DNA of 64,000 nucleotides from UBA11403 sp963784615 (GTDB lineage: Bacteria > Pseudomonadota > Gammaproteobacteria > Legionellales > Legionellaceae), in NCBI GenBank assembly GCA_963784615.1, contig CAWASG010000001.1, positions 1,922,001-1,986,000 on the forward strand, written 5' to 3'. The position numbers were made by a program, and so were the translations under genes. Under the pieces are notes generated by a model. The model was given only the letters and a program-made list of their open reading frames with translations, was not told the DNA's origin and did no database searches. Each line of letters starts with the position of its first letter. Position 1 is the stretch's first letter. Below, in pieces: positions 43,744 to 51,914 of this stretch.

Positions 43744-43801
43744 GATATAATCCTTGCTCTTTTTTAGTGAATAAGTTAATATGTTTCGTAACTTATTCAC
43801 T
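43744..43801 (+). promoter_or_regulatory. Promoter and 5' hairpin of the large membrane protein gene
   Basis: TGATATAAT (43743-43751) is an extended -10, with TTGTTG 18 bp upstream. About 15 bases later begins a perfect 13-bp inverted repeat, AGTGAATAAGTTA (43766-43778) and TAACTTATTCACT (43789-43801), so the hairpin would form at the very 5' end of the mRNA. It could stabilise the transcript or bind a regulator. Confidence 0.55.
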
Positions 43802-43817
43802 CACTGTGAAGCGTATT

Positions 43818-46274
43818 ATGGTTGATGGTGACATTCAGGATGCGGAGAGCCCTCACTTAGTAAGGAGTCCTTCTGATGCTCTCGAATTATTAGTTGCTTC
43901 CACCACTCCAAACCGCCAGCTTCCTTATCTTGATGTTCTTGCCCTTTCCGCCGCTAATATCTCCTCCTCCGCGTGGAATTTTGATGTAAAAAAGAAAGCA
44001 AAAGCGATATATGACCAGGCTATTTGGATTCGAGGCCTGTTTGGGGCCCTTGATGGACTCATCATCTCGTATAGTACTTTCAAATATATTTTTGACTATA
44101 TTACCCCGGCGGATATCGCATCTTCAGATGCCATGCATGATTGGATGGTTACAGGCGCTGGTGCTTTTGGTGCTTGTTCCGCTTCACTTGCTATTATCAC
44201 ATTATCGCTGATTGGTAACATTTTTGATGATGAGCATAAAAACCCACTGATTCGTTCAATGGCGATGATCTGGCCTTATGTGCGTGATGGGTTTAAAGGT
44301 TTGAAATTTGCCTATAAAGGTGTTCGAAGTACTATACAAATTGCGCAGTTGATGGGTGTTAATAATTTAGGGTCGATGATTTTTCCTCTTGGCTTGGTTC
44401 TTGGTGTAGCGGCTGCCGCCAACCGAATTTGGTATCGTAATCAAATCACTGAAAAACGCAAAGAATACCAAAAAAATAATAATGTGTTGCTGAATAGGGC
44501 GCAGAATTTAGGTATGAACTGTCATTATGACTTGCTTGATGGCACAGGAGTAGCTGACGATGCGCTACAACCGCAAACACTATACCTCGAGATTAATCAA
44601 GCAAACGGCCTTTTGGAATATAAAGTTAAAAATCCCTTAGGTGAGATTGTTCAAGGCAAGCTGTCGCTAGAGAATGATTTGCATTTTAACGGTTTAAATC
44701 CACAAGGCGAAGCTATCGCGCTTACCCTCGATTCTCTTAACACCTATTTTCGGGAACAAATCTTAATTGCAACCTCTAATAATGGCCATACTGCAGCCCC
44801 TAATACTGCCGATAACCGCGCGGCGATTAGACGCGCCATAAAAGATGACTCCCTTCTGCCCAATCGCAATGTAGTGATCGCCTCTGCTTTGTTCGGTGGG
44901 TTTATTGATGGACTTTATACATACATGGGCGCTATGGGGATAGCAATATTGTCTCCGCAGCTTTTTGTTGTGATGCTTGCCTGCTGTGTGATTTTTACCG
45001 TGATTTGTATCATTAATCGCTACTACGAGGAAGATCAATTTCAAAATGAATTCCTTCGCTCTGCGAAGAATGTTGAGTTGGTGTTAGCCGCCAAGGATAT
45101 CGAAGATTCGTTTTCCCGTTGGCAGGCTCTTTCAAAGCTTAATGCGCGTAATTCTCGTCAGGTTAAGTTGGATCAGGATCAGGGGCTGACCGATTCGGCA
45201 GCAATACGCATGTCGCAATCACTTGATGAAGAGAGCAAAGCAATTGACAAACTTCTTCACGACATACAACTCCCTGCGTTTGAAGTCATACAAGAAGAAT
45301 ATGATGCAATATACACAGTCACAACTGGGCGCGCGATTCTGATTGGCTTGAGATCAGGTGTATACTTCTATAGTGCAGTGAGTAGTATCATTTTCGCTTA
45401 TGCGGCTTTTTGTACAACATTTCCTCCCGCTTTGCTGGTAACGGCAATTACAATAGGTATTGTATCGCTCATTGCTTTTGCTATTCATGCGGTCATTGTG
45501 AACGATGAACATACTGCCAAGGTCAACGATAACAAGAGAATACGACAGCGTGAAATAAAATTAGCTGATTATGTAGACGAAATAAAAGAAACATTTCGCA
45601 TAGGGCAGGAAATCATCCCTGCATCTATCGCAGAACGAGATGCGTTGATGGACGGCATGCCGATGGGCCCTGTACCACAACTCGATTATCAACCAGCACT
45701 TGAAATTATTCGCTCATGTTGCTCAGGTCTTCCAAAAGGTAATAAGGGTCTTGATTTTGTGGGTGAGTACTGGTTGGAGCCTGACAGCCAAGGTCATTAT
45801 CAAGAAACATCATGGATGATGTCGTTAGGCGTGGTGTTTTCGATATTTTACTCTATTGTGTATGCGCTGCGGGCTTTCGGAAAAGGTTTCCGGGGAGCAA
45901 ATGATGTGCCACTACCAACCCTTCCTCGTCTGGATTTGCAGAGTGAAACATCAGGAGCATCCTCACCCGCAAATTCTGATTTTAATGATGCTCCTCCGTC
46001 CCCTGTTTCCTCATTTGATGCGTCTTCAGGGGCATCTGCAGAGCAGAGTTTCCCCCATTCTTTGGGCTTGGCTGATCCTAATCTACCTTCTGCTTTATCT
46101 GGCGATGATATTGACCGCGTAACACCGTTACCGATAACAGCAGCCGCAGGACGACCTGCATTTCCTGTATGGTCGCCGCGTATTTTTGGTGCGGTGAACA
46201 GCATACCATCAGCTGTGGATCTTCTACATGGAGATGCAGCAGACCTAAGTGCCTCTGGAGTTGGCTGCCCCTAG
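43818..46274 (+). CDS. Large multi-pass membrane protein of unknown function (candidate effector)
   Basis: About 818 residues from the ATG at 43818, chosen because a GTG at 43767 would lie inside the 5' hairpin. Hydrophobic pairs occur in three related blocks: GLFGALDGLIISYSTFKYIF with the following WMVTGAGAFGACSASLAIIT; SALFGGFIDGLYTYMGAMGI with LFVVMLACCVIFTVICI; and GLRSGVYFYSAVSSIIFAYA with LLVTAITIGIVSLIAFAIHA. This suggests internal triplication of a two-helix unit. Between them are soluble parts with short coiled coils; the C-terminal 120 residues are Ser/Pro/Ala-rich and cytosolic-looking. No enzyme motif. The low-complexity tail plus paired helices resemble host-membrane-targeted effectors, but that is inference. 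Confidence 0.75.
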   Translation: MVDGDIQDAESPHLVRSPSDALELLVASTTPNRQLPYLDVLALSAANISSSAWNFDVKKKAKAIYDQAIWIRGLFGALDGLIISYSTFKYIFDYITPADIASSDAMHDWMVTGAGAFGACSASLAIITLSLIGNIFDDEHKNPLIRSMAMIWPYVRDGFKGLKFAYKGVRSTIQIAQLMGVNNLGSMIFPLGLVLGVAAAANRIWYRNQITEKRKEYQKNNNVLLNRAQNLGMNCHYDLLDGTGVADDALQPQTLYLEINQANGLLEYKVKNPLGEIVQGKLSLENDLHFNGLNPQGEAIALTLDSLNTYFREQILIATSNNGHTAAPNTADNRAAIRRAIKDDSLLPNRNVVIASALFGGFIDGLYTYMGAMGIAILSPQLFVVMLACCVIFTVICIINRYYEEDQFQNEFLRSAKNVELVLAAKDIEDSFSRWQALSKLNARNSRQVKLDQDQGLTDSAAIRMSQSLDEESKAIDKLLHDIQLPAFEVIQEEYDAIYTVTTGRAILIGLRSGVYFYSAVSSIIFAYAAFCTTFPPALLVTAITIGIVSLIAFAIHAVIVNDEHTAKVNDNKRIRQREIKLADYVDEIKETFRIGQEIIPASIAERDALMDGMPMGPVPQLDYQPALEIIRSCCSGLPKGNKGLDFVGEYWLEPDSQGHYQETSWMMSLGVVFSIFYSIVYALRAFGKGFRGANDVPLPTLPRLDLQSETSGASSPANSDFNDAPPSPVSSFDASSGASAEQSFPHSLGLADPNLPSALSGDDIDRVTPLPITAAAGRPAFPVWSPRIFGAVNSIPSAVDLLHGDAADLSASGVGCP

Positions 46275-46283
46275 CGACAGACC

Positions 46284-46483
46284 CTAGTACTCCATCCATT
46301 TAGTTTTGACAGGTTGGATCAATGTTATTAAATCGGAATCCGAGCCGCGACCGTTAGGGAGTGGAGCAGTTCAGCCGGCTCCGACACTGCTCCACTCCCT
46401 AACGGTCGCGGCTCGGATTTCGGTTTAAATACCAACAATTTGAATATTGCAACCGGTCAACACTAAATGGATAAGGTCCTAAG
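46284..46483. mobile_element. MITE-like element with CTAG/CTAAG ends and core 2
   Basis: About 200 bp. Left end CTAGTACTCCATCCATTTAG then TTTTGACAGGTTG; right end inverted, CTTAGGACCTTATCCATTTA then TGTTGACCGGTTG, a match over about 34 bp. Core 2 palindrome GAGCCGCGACCGTTAGGGAG with its complement lies inside. The right end overlaps the stop codon of the DUF4254 gene. Confidence 0.88.
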
Positions 46484-47078
46484 TTTGTTTTTCATAAAGC
46501 TCAGGATTTAATTGTTTATCATTGTACATTTTAAGCTGGTGATACAGTTTGAATGTCCGTGTTTTATCTAAAATCCCTTGTAAAAACTCCTGTAAACAGC
46601 ATAACAATTGGTTTCTTTGATTTTCAATGAGGGTTAATTTATCCTGGCAGTTCTGTCGATGGGCATCGTCAACATCTGCGCGTTTGGTCTGTAGCGCCAT
46701 GTGGTAATGTTTTAGCGTTAAAATAGACAATCGATCAATGATCATGCCAGGGGTTTCAGAATGAACCAAGCAGGATGTTGTCGCTGGATCGACGGGGTTA
46801 AGATGTGCTTGTAACCATTTATCCATCTGTTCCATGCAGTTATTGCGTTGTTGATTAAAATGGTCAATATTGCGCTTTGCGCGATATACAAATTCAAAGC
46901 CCATATCCTCTCTGCGAGCTTTATCTTCCTCATGCCAGAGTTGATAATTAAAGGCATGATTTTCTTCCACACATTTTAAAAAACCGGTTTGGTTTAATTG
47001 AACGGTATTTTTTTTCCAGTGGATAATGGTATCACGGTGTAAAGCGTCTATTTCTCTAATGGTTTGTTCTGGATTCAT
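46479..47078 (-). CDS. DUF4254 family protein
   Basis: 199 residues. ENHAFNYQLWHEEDKARRED near residue 38 and the long helices with RAKRNIDHFNQQRNNCMEQM match the DUF4254 pattern I know from proteins often encoded beside GT9 glycosyltransferases. The biochemical role is unknown. Its TAG stop (46479-46481) lies in the right end of the adjacent MITE-like element, so the last residues (YEKQT) may be altered relative to relatives. A GT9 gene exists in this window but is 14 kb away. Confidence 0.75.
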   Translation of the reverse strand: MNPEQTIREIDALHRDTIIHWKKNTVQLNQTGFLKCVEENHAFNYQLWHEEDKARREDMGFEFVYRAKRNIDHFNQQRNNCMEQMDKWLQAHLNPVDPATTSCLVHSETPGMIIDRLSILTLKHYHMALQTKRADVDDAHRQNCQDKLTLIENQRNQLLCCLQEFLQGILDKTRTFKLYHQLKMYNDKQLNPELYEKQT

Positions 47079-47143
47079 GATATGTCCTGTGAAAATGTAG
47101 TGGTTATCATACCATATCTTTACAGGACTCTCATGAATCCATA

Positions 47144-47875
47144 TTATTTGAGGACCCCAAAATAGGTCTTATATATTTTCAAATAAGAGCCGTCTGCTTG
47201 CATGCTCATCAACGACTGGTTGACTCGCGTTATGAGTGAGTCGTTGTCCTTTCTGGCCATGATTCCAATGCCGAGCCCAAGTGGAAAAGGCTTTCCAAGT
47301 ATTTTGAACATATCATAGTTATTGCCTAGCCAAAAATTCGCAGTTTCTTTGTCAAAGATGATAGCATCCACTTTACCTTCGATTAACGCGACCATCATTT
47401 CTGAGATACTTGGATAAGTAACGATTTTAATGTCACTCCCATACTTTTTTTCAAGGTAGCGATTGAAAGCAGAGTCTATTTCAGTGCCAACACGGTTGCT
47501 TTTAAGATCGCTTAGCGATGTCATGGGATTATCAATTAAAGTAATGATCGCTGCTGTGCTTGGGAGATATGGCTTGCTGAACTGGACGTATGCTTCACGA
47601 TCGCGTGTTATTGTATAACTGCCAATCGCGAGGTCGGCCTCGTTCCTGATGACGGCATCAAACGTGTCGCTAAATGGCATTGATTTTATCTGACATGTTA
47701 CTTTCATTTGTTTGCAGATTGCCGTCATGATATCAATTGAAAACCCAATGAAGTGATTTTGATTATCCGCCCTCATCACAAATGGGGGGCTGAATGAAGG
47801 CGTGGCAATGGTTAATGTTTCGGCATGAGACGTCATTAGTGTTAAGATAAGTAAAAGCAATGATAAGCAGCGCAT
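47144..47875 (-). CDS. Periplasmic solute-binding protein, family 3 (amino-acid type)
   Basis: 243 residues with signal peptide CLSLLLLILTLMTSHAE. The type 3 binding fold shows LTIATPSFSPPFVMRADNQN at the mature start, GFSIDIMTAICKQM, FDAVIRNEADLAIGSYTITRDREAYVQFSKPY near residue 75-105 in family order, and AIIFDKETANFW. Proteins of this group deliver polar or basic amino acids to an ABC transporter; none is encoded nearby, so it is an orphan binding protein or a sensor. Confidence 0.88.
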   Translation of the reverse strand: MRCLSLLLLILTLMTSHAETLTIATPSFSPPFVMRADNQNHFIGFSIDIMTAICKQMKVTCQIKSMPFSDTFDAVIRNEADLAIGSYTITRDREAYVQFSKPYLPSTAAIITLIDNPMTSLSDLKSNRVGTEIDSAFNRYLEKKYGSDIKIVTYPSISEMMVALIEGKVDAIIFDKETANFWLGNNYDMFKILGKPFPLGLGIGIMARKDNDSLITRVNQSLMSMQADGSYLKIYKTYFGVLK

Positions 47876-47998
47876 AGATCCCTCTTTTTATTATTGATGC
47901 TTGTATCTTTAAGCGTAGGCTATTCTGGCAATGTTGCAAATGACGTTGCTTTCGATGCTTGTTTGTTCATGTTAAGCTATAGATTCAGGCGATTTTTC

Positions 47999-48083
47999 GT
48001 AGGTTGGGTTGAGGGAGGTCAAGCCGAAGCCCAAAAAAACCATCCATGTTGGGCTTCGGCTTATCAGCCTCAACCCAACCTAC
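47999..48083. repeat. Palindromic repeat, family A (imperfect arms)
   Basis: GTAGGTTGGGTTGAGGGAGG at the left and CTCAACCCAACCTAC at the right; several arm mismatches near the centre. Between the solute-binding gene and a secreted-protein gene. Confidence 0.88.
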
Positions 48084-48116
48084 ATGTAACTCACGTAAAT
48101 AAGGTGAAATATTACG

Positions 48117-48590
48117 ATGAAGTTTATAAGATTAAGTGTGTTAATGATTGCATCATGGGGAGTGCATGCCGAAGCGCCGTTTCCTTATGACTGCAAGCCA
48201 ATGCCCCTATCCGCTGGAACGGTGAAGTTGCCCGAAGGGGCGCCAGCATTAGTGATGATACATAATGTATCCGATGTGGATTTATGGATTACGCACCCGA
48301 TTTCAGACCCAAGTGCCAGTGCCGGGTGGAGTAGTCGTTTACAAACGAAACGATGGTCTGCTTTTGATCTGGGTAGTCAGGCATTTGAGCTGAGCTGTAT
48401 TGAATCAAAGCCCGGTCATGAGCAACAAGTGCCATGTTCCGGTGTGTTAGCCGTTTGTCAATGGTTAAATATTGCGACCACAGACAAACAACCCGCCCCC
48501 TATTGGGCCGGTGAAAATATGCCTTTGCCGGAATTGCTGGGACATTTAGGTCAGCGTGGGTTTAAATTACCTGAGCCTGCAAAGGAATAA
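48117..48590 (+). CDS. Secreted protein of unknown function
   Basis: 157 residues with signal peptide FIRLSVLMIASWGVHAEA. The mature part has four Cys (CKPM, LSCIES, VPCSG and AVCQW), likely two disulphides, and the segment HNVSDVDLWITHPISDPSA suggests a small beta-sandwich. I do not recognise the family with certainty. AGGTGAAATATTACG precedes the ATG. It lies directly upstream of a MITE-like element and rnr. Confidence 0.7.
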   Translation: MKFIRLSVLMIASWGVHAEAPFPYDCKPMPLSAGTVKLPEGAPALVMIHNVSDVDLWITHPISDPSASAGWSSRLQTKRWSAFDLGSQAFELSCIESKPGHEQQVPCSGVLAVCQWLNIATTDKQPAPYWAGENMPLPELLGHLGQRGFKLPEPAKE

Positions 48591-48593
48591 AAT

Positions 48594-48723
48594 TATTTTA
48601 TGGCCTCAGTCATCGTTTCGCCACTTCGATGGCATTTGTCAAACCTTCGAAAGGCACGGATGCGTATAGCGTGTTTGACAAATGCCATCGAAGTGGCGAA
48701 ACGATGACTGAGACCTATTTTAT
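48594..48723. mobile_element. MITE with 8-bp target duplication (GGCCTCAG family)
   Basis: The element is 48602-48715 (114 bp): 43-bp arms beginning GGCCTCAGTCATCGTTTCGC, with inverted partner ending AAACGATGACTGAGACC, around a 28-base loop. It is flanked by TATTTTAT on both sides (48594-48601 and 48716-48723), an exact 8-bp direct repeat, so it moved by transposition. It lies 21 bp before the rnr start codon and may affect its expression. Confidence 0.9.
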
Positions 48724-48736
48724 ATTATGGTGAAAT

Positions 48737-50926
48737 GTGAATAAAAAAACGAAAGATACGCCTGAAAAGAACGATCCGTTCTATCAAAGAGAAAGTGAAA
48801 AATATAGCGATCCTATTCCCAGCCGTGAATTTATCATGCAGGTGTTGGAAGAGTATGGGCGCCCCATGTCCCGCACCCATCTCATCGATGAGCTGAATGT
48901 TGAAGATGAAGCCAAACAAACCGCTTTAGGGTTTCGTTTGCGAGCCATGCTGCGTGATGGCCAATTAATGCAAGATAGACGTGGCCGATATTGCCTTTTG
49001 CCGCATCTTAATTTGCAGCGCGGTACCGTTCAAGGCCATCGAGATGGCTATGGTTTCTTTATCCCGGATAACGGCGGCCCTGATATGATGCTGTCTGCGC
49101 GTGAAATGCGGGAAGTCATGCATGGCGATACGGTCCTTGCATACCAAACGAGCGTTGACCGCCGCGGTCGATTCGAAGGAAAAGTGCATGAAGTGATTGA
49201 ACACGCCAACGTCACGGTTGTTGGTCGATTTTTCTCAGAGCACGGCGTGAATTTTGTGGTTCCCGACAGCAAGCGATTGACCCAAGATATTTCTATCCCA
49301 TCGGAATGTGTGATGGACGCTAAAAATGGGCAAATGGTGCTGGTTGAGTTACTCGCTTATCCCAGCAAACGTAGTCAAGCCATTGGTAAGATTCTCCATG
49401 TCGTCGGCGAGCACATGGCACCAGGGATGGAAATTGAAGTCGCCATTCTTGCTCACGGGATCCCCGTGCACTGGCCGGCCGATGTTGCAGGAAGTGTTTC
49501 ATCCATTCCACAGCATGTTGAGAAAGACGACTTAAAAGGCCGCACGGATCTGCGTGAATTATCCTTTGTGACGATTGACGGTGAAGATGCGAAAGATTTT
49601 GATGATGCGGTTTACTGTAAACCAAATCCTCGCGGTGGTTTTCAACTCATGGTCGCGATTGCAGATGTGAGTCATTACGTTCCCATGGGATCGGCATTGG
49701 ATCAAGAAGCTGCTAAACGCGGGAATTCCGTGTATTTCCCTGGCAAAGTTATCCCCATGCTTCCCGAGGCGCTATCGAATGGCATTTGCTCATTGAATCC
49801 CAAAGTCGACCGCTTATGTATGGTCGCAGACATGGCGATTGCCGCTGACGGCAAAATAACCCGCTCGCGTTTCTATCGTGCCGTGATTCATTCAAAAGCA
49901 CGCTTGACCTACACGCAAGTAGGGGATTGGATTGAAAAAGGAGCAGCCGACAGCGCGCATGCTGAGATCTGGCCGATGATAGAAACCTTGCATACGTTAT
50001 TTCTTATTTTGCAAAAAGGCCGAAAAGAACGCGGCGCTATGGACTTTGACAGCACTGAAACTAAAATTGAATTTGATGAGTTCCGTAAAATTCAACGCAT
50101 TGTGCCCTTGGTGAGAAATGACGCCCATCGCTTGATTGAAGAATGCATGTTAGCGGCGAATGTCGCCGTCGCGCGTTTTCTGGAAAAAGAAAAAATACCG
50201 ACCCTGTATCGCGTTCACGCGGCACCAGAAGAGGAAAAAGTGACCGCATTACGACAGTTTCTTGGCGAGCTAGGTTTGCAATTGAGTGGCGGTAAAGTGC
50301 CAAAACCAAAGGACTTCCAACGGACATTGGCCGCGGTTGAAGACAGGCCAGATGCTCATATGATTCAAACCGTGATGTTGCGCTCATTAAAGCAAGCACA
50401 ATATATCGAGGTCAATGATGGCCATTTTGGGTTGGCTTATACGGCCTACACCCATTTTACCTCGCCCATTCGCCGATATCCTGATTTACTGATTCATCGC
50501 GCATTAGGTCATCTAATAGATAACCAAGAAGTTGCAACCTTTGCATATACGCATGAAGAAATGAGTCGCTTGGGTAAGCACAGTTCATCAACCGAGCGCC
50601 GTGCAGACGATGCCACGCGTGATGTTGTGTCTTGGCTGAAATGTGAATTCATGCAGGATAAATTAGGCCAAGTGTTCACCGGTCGCATTTCTGCCGTGAC
50701 CAGTTTTGGTATATTTGTAGAGTTGGATGATGTCTATGCCGAAGGCTTGGTGCACGTTACTTCACTGAAAAACGATTATTATCAATTTGATGCTGCAAAA
50801 CATCGCTTGGTGGGTGAACGTGGCGGTCAGGTTTATCGTTTAGGCGATAAAATGACCGTACTGGTGGCGCGCGTTGATTTAGAAGAGCGAAAAATAGACT
50901 TTGAACCGGCGGTTGCTGATGTCTGA
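48737..50926 (+). CDS. rnr: Ribonuclease R
   Basis: 729 residues from a GTG start. RNase R is a processive 3'-5' exoribonuclease able to degrade structured RNA. Domain order: N-terminal helix-turn-helix (REFIMQVLEEYGRPMSRTHL), cold-shock domains (GTVQGHRDGYGFFIPDN), the RNB catalytic domain with IDGEDAKDFDDAVYC near residue 280 holding the metal-binding Asp residues, HFTSPIRRYPDLLIHRAL near 575, and a C-terminal S1 domain (FTGRISAVTSFGIFVELDD). The usual basic tail is short. It overlaps rlmB by 8 bases, the common rnr-rlmB order. Confidence 0.97.
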   Translation: MNKKTKDTPEKNDPFYQRESEKYSDPIPSREFIMQVLEEYGRPMSRTHLIDELNVEDEAKQTALGFRLRAMLRDGQLMQDRRGRYCLLPHLNLQRGTVQGHRDGYGFFIPDNGGPDMMLSAREMREVMHGDTVLAYQTSVDRRGRFEGKVHEVIEHANVTVVGRFFSEHGVNFVVPDSKRLTQDISIPSECVMDAKNGQMVLVELLAYPSKRSQAIGKILHVVGEHMAPGMEIEVAILAHGIPVHWPADVAGSVSSIPQHVEKDDLKGRTDLRELSFVTIDGEDAKDFDDAVYCKPNPRGGFQLMVAIADVSHYVPMGSALDQEAAKRGNSVYFPGKVIPMLPEALSNGICSLNPKVDRLCMVADMAIAADGKITRSRFYRAVIHSKARLTYTQVGDWIEKGAADSAHAEIWPMIETLHTLFLILQKGRKERGAMDFDSTETKIEFDEFRKIQRIVPLVRNDAHRLIEECMLAANVAVARFLEKEKIPTLYRVHAAPEEEKVTALRQFLGELGLQLSGGKVPKPKDFQRTLAAVEDRPDAHMIQTVMLRSLKQAQYIEVNDGHFGLAYTAYTHFTSPIRRYPDLLIHRALGHLIDNQEVATFAYTHEEMSRLGKHSSSTERRADDATRDVVSWLKCEFMQDKLGQVFTGRISAVTSFGIFVELDDVYAEGLVHVTSLKNDYYQFDAAKHRLVGERGGQVYRLGDKMTVLVARVDLEERKIDFEPAVADV

Positions 50927-51662
50927 TCCTGAAATTTATGGTATCCACGCGGTACAAGCGGCACTGAATAATCCGCACCGAACGGTTAAAAAGCTCTATA
51001 TTAATCAAGAGCGTACTGATAGTCGCCTACAGCTGTTACTAGAAACAGCTGAAGCGCGGGGCATTTCTGTTGAAAAACTGACGTCGCAGGCCCTCAATAA
51101 ACGTTTTCCAGACGTCACGCATCAAGGCGTAGCCGCCCGTACAGGGGCATTGCCCGAGTATGGTGAATCCGACATCGCCTCGTTATTAGAATCAAGCCAA
51201 ACACCGGCATTGATTTTAATTCTCGATGGTGTCACCGATCCACATAATCTCGGTGCTTGTTTACGCACCGCGGATGCTGCAGGCGTTGACTTTGTGATGA
51301 TCCCAAAAGACAAAAGCGCATCGATTACCCCCGTCGTCAGCAAAGTCGCCTGCGGCGCGGCAGAATCTATCCCTGTAGTTCGCGTAACTAACCTCGCTCG
51401 TGCGATTGCAACATTAAAAGACCAAGGCGTATGGGTTTATGGTGCTGCAGGCGAGGCCGAAACATCGGTATACAACCTTGACACCAAAACATCCCTCGCC
51501 CTCGTAATGGGTGCCGAAGGCGGCGGCCTGCGCCGCCTAACCCGCGATCTCTGCGATGGCTTGTTTTCTCTGCCGATGCATGGCGAAGTCTCCAGTTTAA
51601 ACGTCTCTGTTGCGACCGGCGTTAGTTTGTATGAGGTTGTACGCCAACGCACGATTAAATAA
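50919..51662 (+). CDS. rlmB: 23S rRNA (guanosine2251-2'-O)-methyltransferase
   Basis: 247 residues from ATG 50919, within the end of rnr. SpoU/TrmH-type knot motifs: LILDGVTDPHNLGACLRTAD (motif 1), VMGAEGGGLRRLTRDLCD (motif 2) and LPMHGEVSSLNVSVATGVSL (motif 3). The N-terminal EIYGIHAVQAALNNP is the L30-like substrate-binding domain. Methylates G2251 in the ribosomal P-loop. Confidence 0.97.
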   Translation: MSDPEIYGIHAVQAALNNPHRTVKKLYINQERTDSRLQLLLETAEARGISVEKLTSQALNKRFPDVTHQGVAARTGALPEYGESDIASLLESSQTPALILILDGVTDPHNLGACLRTADAAGVDFVMIPKDKSASITPVVSKVACGAAESIPVVRVTNLARAIATLKDQGVWVYGAAGEAETSVYNLDTKTSLALVMGAEGGGLRRLTRDLCDGLFSLPMHGEVSSLNVSVATGVSLYEVVRQRTIK

Positions 51663-51828
51663 GCGGATGTAGGGTGGGCAAAGGAGCCGAGAGGCGACGT
51701 GCCCACCATTGTGCATCCGCCGCTTGTGCTTCAACCGGTGGACGGATTGTTAGGCTGTAACCTAATGATAGTTCAAATATCGATAGGTGCAACCGAGGCC
51801 GGCATCCGCTCCATTTTGAGAATTGCGG

Positions 51829-51898
51829 TAATATATACCAATATATACACGAGTATACTTGATTTCAGGTATACTCGTGTATATATTGATATATATTA
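51829..51898. promoter_or_regulatory. Long AT-rich palindrome upstream of the AAA ATPase gene
   Basis: Two 30-bp arms (51829-51858 and 51869-51898) match at 29 of 30 positions around a 10-base loop. Inner part CACGAGTATAC...GTATACTCGTG, outer part repeated TATATA words. It ends 16 bases before the ATG with CTGGAG between them. It could be an operator, a transcript hairpin or a replication/partition-type site. Seen directly; role inferred. Confidence 0.75.
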
Positions 51899-51914
51899 CA
51901 GCTGGAGTACATTG

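Noticed and set aside
51699..51914. N-terminal extension of the AAA ATPase starting near 51699
   Set aside because: It would be translated through the long palindrome; the ATG at 51915 has its own ribosome binding site and gives the normal domain start.
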